From Flavobacteriales bacterium (GTDB lineage Bacteria > Bacteroidota > Bacteroidia > Flavobacteriales_D > Parvicellaceae), in contig JADHMB010000005.1 of the NCBI GenBank assembly GCA_016780365.1, positions 1 through 56,161 on the forward strand: a stretch of DNA of 56,161 nt, written 5' to 3'. Below are positions 53,767-56,161 of the stretch, one piece after another. Numbering within the stretch: the first letter of the stretch is position 1; each line of letters opens with the position of its first letter. The translations under genes were made by a program, and so were the position numbers. The notes beneath the pieces were generated by a model that made no database searches, was not told the DNA's origin, and saw only the letters and a list, made by a program, of their open reading frames with translations.

Positions 53767-56161
53767 ATGAGAAAGATTATACTTTTCATAATAGCTATTT
53801 TTTGTTTTAGCGCAGTAAATAGTCAAGTAAAGTTGGCAGATATTCTTTATGACAATTTTGAATACAAAACAGCAGCATCAATATATAGTGAAGAAAATGA
53901 TTTAACACTAAGTCAATTAGAAAAACATGCTTTTTGTTATTTCTATACTAATGATTTTCAAAAGTCTATCCCTATTTTTAAAAAAATTCTAGACCAAAAT
54001 CCTAAAGATTTCTCGGTAAAATACCACTATGGTATTGCATTAAAAAGTACTGGAAGATTCAAAGCTGCCAAAAAAATATTCAACGAATTATTTGCAATAG
54101 ACAGCACAAGGAAACGACTGCAATTTCAAATTGAATCCATAGATTCTCTAATAAAGTGGGATACTATTAAAATCTTTAAAAAACTAGTAGCGTTTGAACA
54201 AATAAATTCTGCTTCTTCTGAATTTTCGCCGTCTTTTTATGATGATGGTATTTATTATATACTAGAAAAAGGGAAGAATAATGCATTGGCAAATAATATT
54301 AATTTAATATCCAATAATGACTCTTTAACTTTGAAAGAGAAAAAAGAATTTACTGAGAAATTAAATAAAATTCTCTCTTATGGAAGTACTATTTCACCAA
54401 GAACATATGTCAATAAGGTGGATTTAAAAATCCCTTTGCTCTTTAAATCGGTAAATAATTCTATTCCAGATTCTGCTATTATAAAAAATGAAAAAATTAT
54501 TTTTCACAAAAATTTTAATGTCACTAGTTTTAACACCAATAGTTCAAATAAAAAAATATTATATACCAGGCATCCTTATTTAACCAATTCAAATTCCGAT
54601 GCCTCTCTTAACCCATTAATCTATCAAGGGAAATTAAACTCTGAAAAGAAAAAACTTTATTTAAGACGCCGTATCCCAGTAAGTTTTTTATCAAGCTCGG
54701 CTGGATCAGGGGAAGTATGCATGAGCTCAGACGGAAAGACAATTTATTTCGTGTCGGATAAGAGAAAAGGCTATGGGCAGACAGATATTTACGTTTCTCA
54801 CCAAAAAAAATCTGGAAAATGGGGCAAAGCAATAAATCTTGGACCATTAGTGAATACACCATACAGAGAGGAGTCGCCAAGAATTTATGACGATAGTATA
54901 CTTTATTTTTCATCTAACGGATTAGCTGGATATGGGAAGGCAGATATTTTTAAATGTAAAATTAGTAATGACAGTGTTTATGATGTTAAACATTTACCAT
55001 ACCCGGTAAATTCTGCTGGAGACGACATTCATTTTGTACTACACCCATTTGATGAAAGTATTGCAATATTAAATTCTAACAGAGCAGGTGGAAAGGGAGA
55101 TGAGGATATATATTTAGCACATATGACACCTATCCAACCTTATGTGAAAGGATACATTAGGTTAAGTAGCGATAGTAGTTTACAAAAAAACACGACTGTC
55201 AGACTTCTAAATCACCATGACGAGGAATTAAAACAGTTTCATACTAACGTTTCTGGAAAATATAGATTTGAACTTAAAAAAAATAAAATTTACAAAGTGG
55301 TAGCTACCAAAAAAAATCTTTTTGGAGATACTATTGTAATTTCAGACAAAACTCTATTTAGAAATGAGAGAAAAGATATTATTTTTCAAGATGATAAAAC
55401 TATTCAAGGCTATACTGTGGCCAGAGCAACAGGTGAAATAATCCCAAATGTTAAGATTGACATTAATAATGGTATAAGATCTAAAAAACTGACTATTTTT
55501 TCCGACGAAGAGGGCTATTATCAATTCGCATTTAATAATGATTCAATGTTATTATTAAAAGGGTTTAACGATAGTTTATTTGGACTAAAAGAGTTTTTTA
55601 TAGACTCTAATTATTTATTCAAAAAACAACATAACCTAGAATTAGATTTGGCTTTCCAAAAATTTAAAGGAATAGTATTAGATGAAAAAACCAAATCTAT
55701 CCAGTCGGATGCAAAAGTTTATTTAATAAACGTGGACGGGATTAAAATTGATTCTTCATTTACTGACTCCACAGGTCATTTTTATTTTAAATTGAAAATG
55801 GCAGAAGATTATGAAATCCATGCCTACAAGGGAGAAGCAGATGGCATCGCAAATATTCATACCAGTATTTTGTTTAAAAATGAAGAGGATATAAATGTTT
55901 ATATAACCGATGATTATACCCCTACAATTGGAAAAATTATTGATGCTGAGGATGGAGAGCCTCTAAATTTTGTGAAAATTACAATTGTAGACTCAACAAC
56001 TAATGCGAAAGACTTAAGTTATACCAATGATTTGGGGAATTTTGAATTACATATTCATGAAAATAATATTTACTATTTAACTGTAGAAAAGAGAAATTAT
56101 TTTACCAAGACTTTAATTCTAAATATAGGAGATTCACTTCCAAAAGTTATTGATTTAAATA
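53767..56161 (+). CDS. PorE/OmpA-like protein: TPR, WD40-like and regulatory repeats (3' partial)
   Basis: Frame open from the ATG at 53767 to the window end (798 codons, no stop), so the C-terminus, where an OmpA peptidoglycan-binding domain is expected, is missing. A signal peptide (MRKIILFIIAIFCFSAVNSQ) is followed by TPR-like helices (about 30-115), PD40/WD40-like beta-propeller units (about 150-450, with SSDGKTIYFVSDKRKGYGQTD and ESPRIYDDSILYFSSNG), then carboxypeptidase-regulatory-like domains (about 455-798, for example PYVKGYIRL and TPTIGKIIDAEDGEPLNFV). This is the standard PorE-type architecture that links T9SS to the cell wall, and it follows PorP/SprF by 12 bp. Confidence 0.9.
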   Translation, partial: MRKIILFIIAIFCFSAVNSQVKLADILYDNFEYKTAASIYSEENDLTLSQLEKHAFCYFYTNDFQKSIPIFKKILDQNPKDFSVKYHYGIALKSTGRFKAAKKIFNELFAIDSTRKRLQFQIESIDSLIKWDTIKIFKKLVAFEQINSASSEFSPSFYDDGIYYILEKGKNNALANNINLISNNDSLTLKEKKEFTEKLNKILSYGSTISPRTYVNKVDLKIPLLFKSVNNSIPDSAIIKNEKIIFHKNFNVTSFNTNSSNKKILYTRHPYLTNSNSDASLNPLIYQGKLNSEKKKLYLRRRIPVSFLSSSAGSGEVCMSSDGKTIYFVSDKRKGYGQTDIYVSHQKKSGKWGKAINLGPLVNTPYREESPRIYDDSILYFSSNGLAGYGKADIFKCKISNDSVYDVKHLPYPVNSAGDDIHFVLHPFDESIAILNSNRAGGKGDEDIYLAHMTPIQPYVKGYIRLSSDSSLQKNTTVRLLNHHDEELKQFHTNVSGKYRFELKKNKIYKVVATKKNLFGDTIVISDKTLFRNERKDIIFQDDKTIQGYTVARATGEIIPNVKIDINNGIRSKKLTIFSDEEGYYQFAFNNDSMLLLKGFNDSLFGLKEFFIDSNYLFKKQHNLELDLAFQKFKGIVLDEKTKSIQSDAKVYLINVDGIKIDSSFTDSTGHFYFKLKMAEDYEIHAYKGEADGIANIHTSILFKNEEDINVYITDDYTPTIGKIIDAEDGEPLNFVKITIVDSTTNAKDLSYTNDLGNFELHIHENNIYYLTVEKRNYFTKTLILNIGDSLPKVIDLN

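Noticed and set aside
54608-54913. 101-codon minus-strand frame
   Set aside because: It is opposite the PorE-like gene, whose frame is open through the window end and shows clear domains.

Overview
The window comes from a low-GC member of the Bacteroidota, most likely the Flavobacteriales. The lineage call rests on gene content and order: a type IX secretion (T9SS) adhesin with its PorP/SprF and OmpA/PorE-like partners, a TonB-dependent receptor with a carboxypeptidase-regulatory N-domain, the ftsX-DUF3098-uppP-truB-queA order, the coaX-OMP-TPR-lptC-CNNM order, and TAnnTTTG-type promoter elements with no consistent Shine-Dalgarno sequences. I see no prophage, insertion sequence, CRISPR array, tRNA or rRNA. 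Coding density is very high: no stretch over 300 bases lacks a gene, and the largest gaps are about 200 bp, at 22333-22535 and 50486-50697.

Layout. (1) 1-5128: one tight plus-strand aromatic catabolism run, homogentisate dioxygenase (5' end cut by the window), 4-hydroxyphenylpyruvate dioxygenase, tryptophan 2,3-dioxygenase, then paaA, paaB and paaC, stopping before any paaD or paaE. (2) 5118-7670: a glycosyltransferase, a nitroreductase and two envelope hypotheticals. (3) 7667-11960 (minus): rimP-nusA-infB, with a terminator-like hairpin just in front of rimP. (4) 12099-14429: dprA and a LolC/E-type permease. (5) 14426-19827 (minus): coaX, outer-membrane protein, TPR protein, lptC, small membrane protein and CNNM transporter, preceded by hppA (membrane pyrophosphatase). 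(6) 22536-28633: a secreted metzincin facing an AsmA/M23/methyltransferase group. (7) 28705-37101 (plus): tatC, lptB, tsaB, a SiaC-like protein, a Skp/OmpH chaperone, a TonB-like protein, a long MORN-repeat protein and a TonB-dependent receptor. (8) 37098-43287 (minus): recX, a HU-CCDC81/SPOR protein, uvrC, polyprenyl synthase and a secreted lamin-tail protein. (9) 43338-45708 (plus): asd and a MATE transporter. (10) 45697-50485 (minus): rlmN, queA, truB, uppP, DUF3098 and ftsX. (11) 50698-end (plus): a T9SS type B adhesin, PorP/SprF and an OmpA/PorE-like protein that runs off the window.

Most of the window is housekeeping and envelope biogenesis. I found no clear new multi-gene system. The observations most worth a second look are structural: all six convergent gene pairs overlap at their stop codons (three share the same TTAA), and three intrinsic-terminator-like hairpins lie 1-6 nt from start codons (rimP, coaX, rlmN). 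The rimP hairpin has no upstream gene to terminate, so it may be an attenuator. Also notable are the truncated paa set joined to tyrosine and tryptophan catabolism, a cysteine-containing tail on the pyrophosphatase, a metzincin with a non-standard C-terminus, and the TonB-like/MORN/receptor string.
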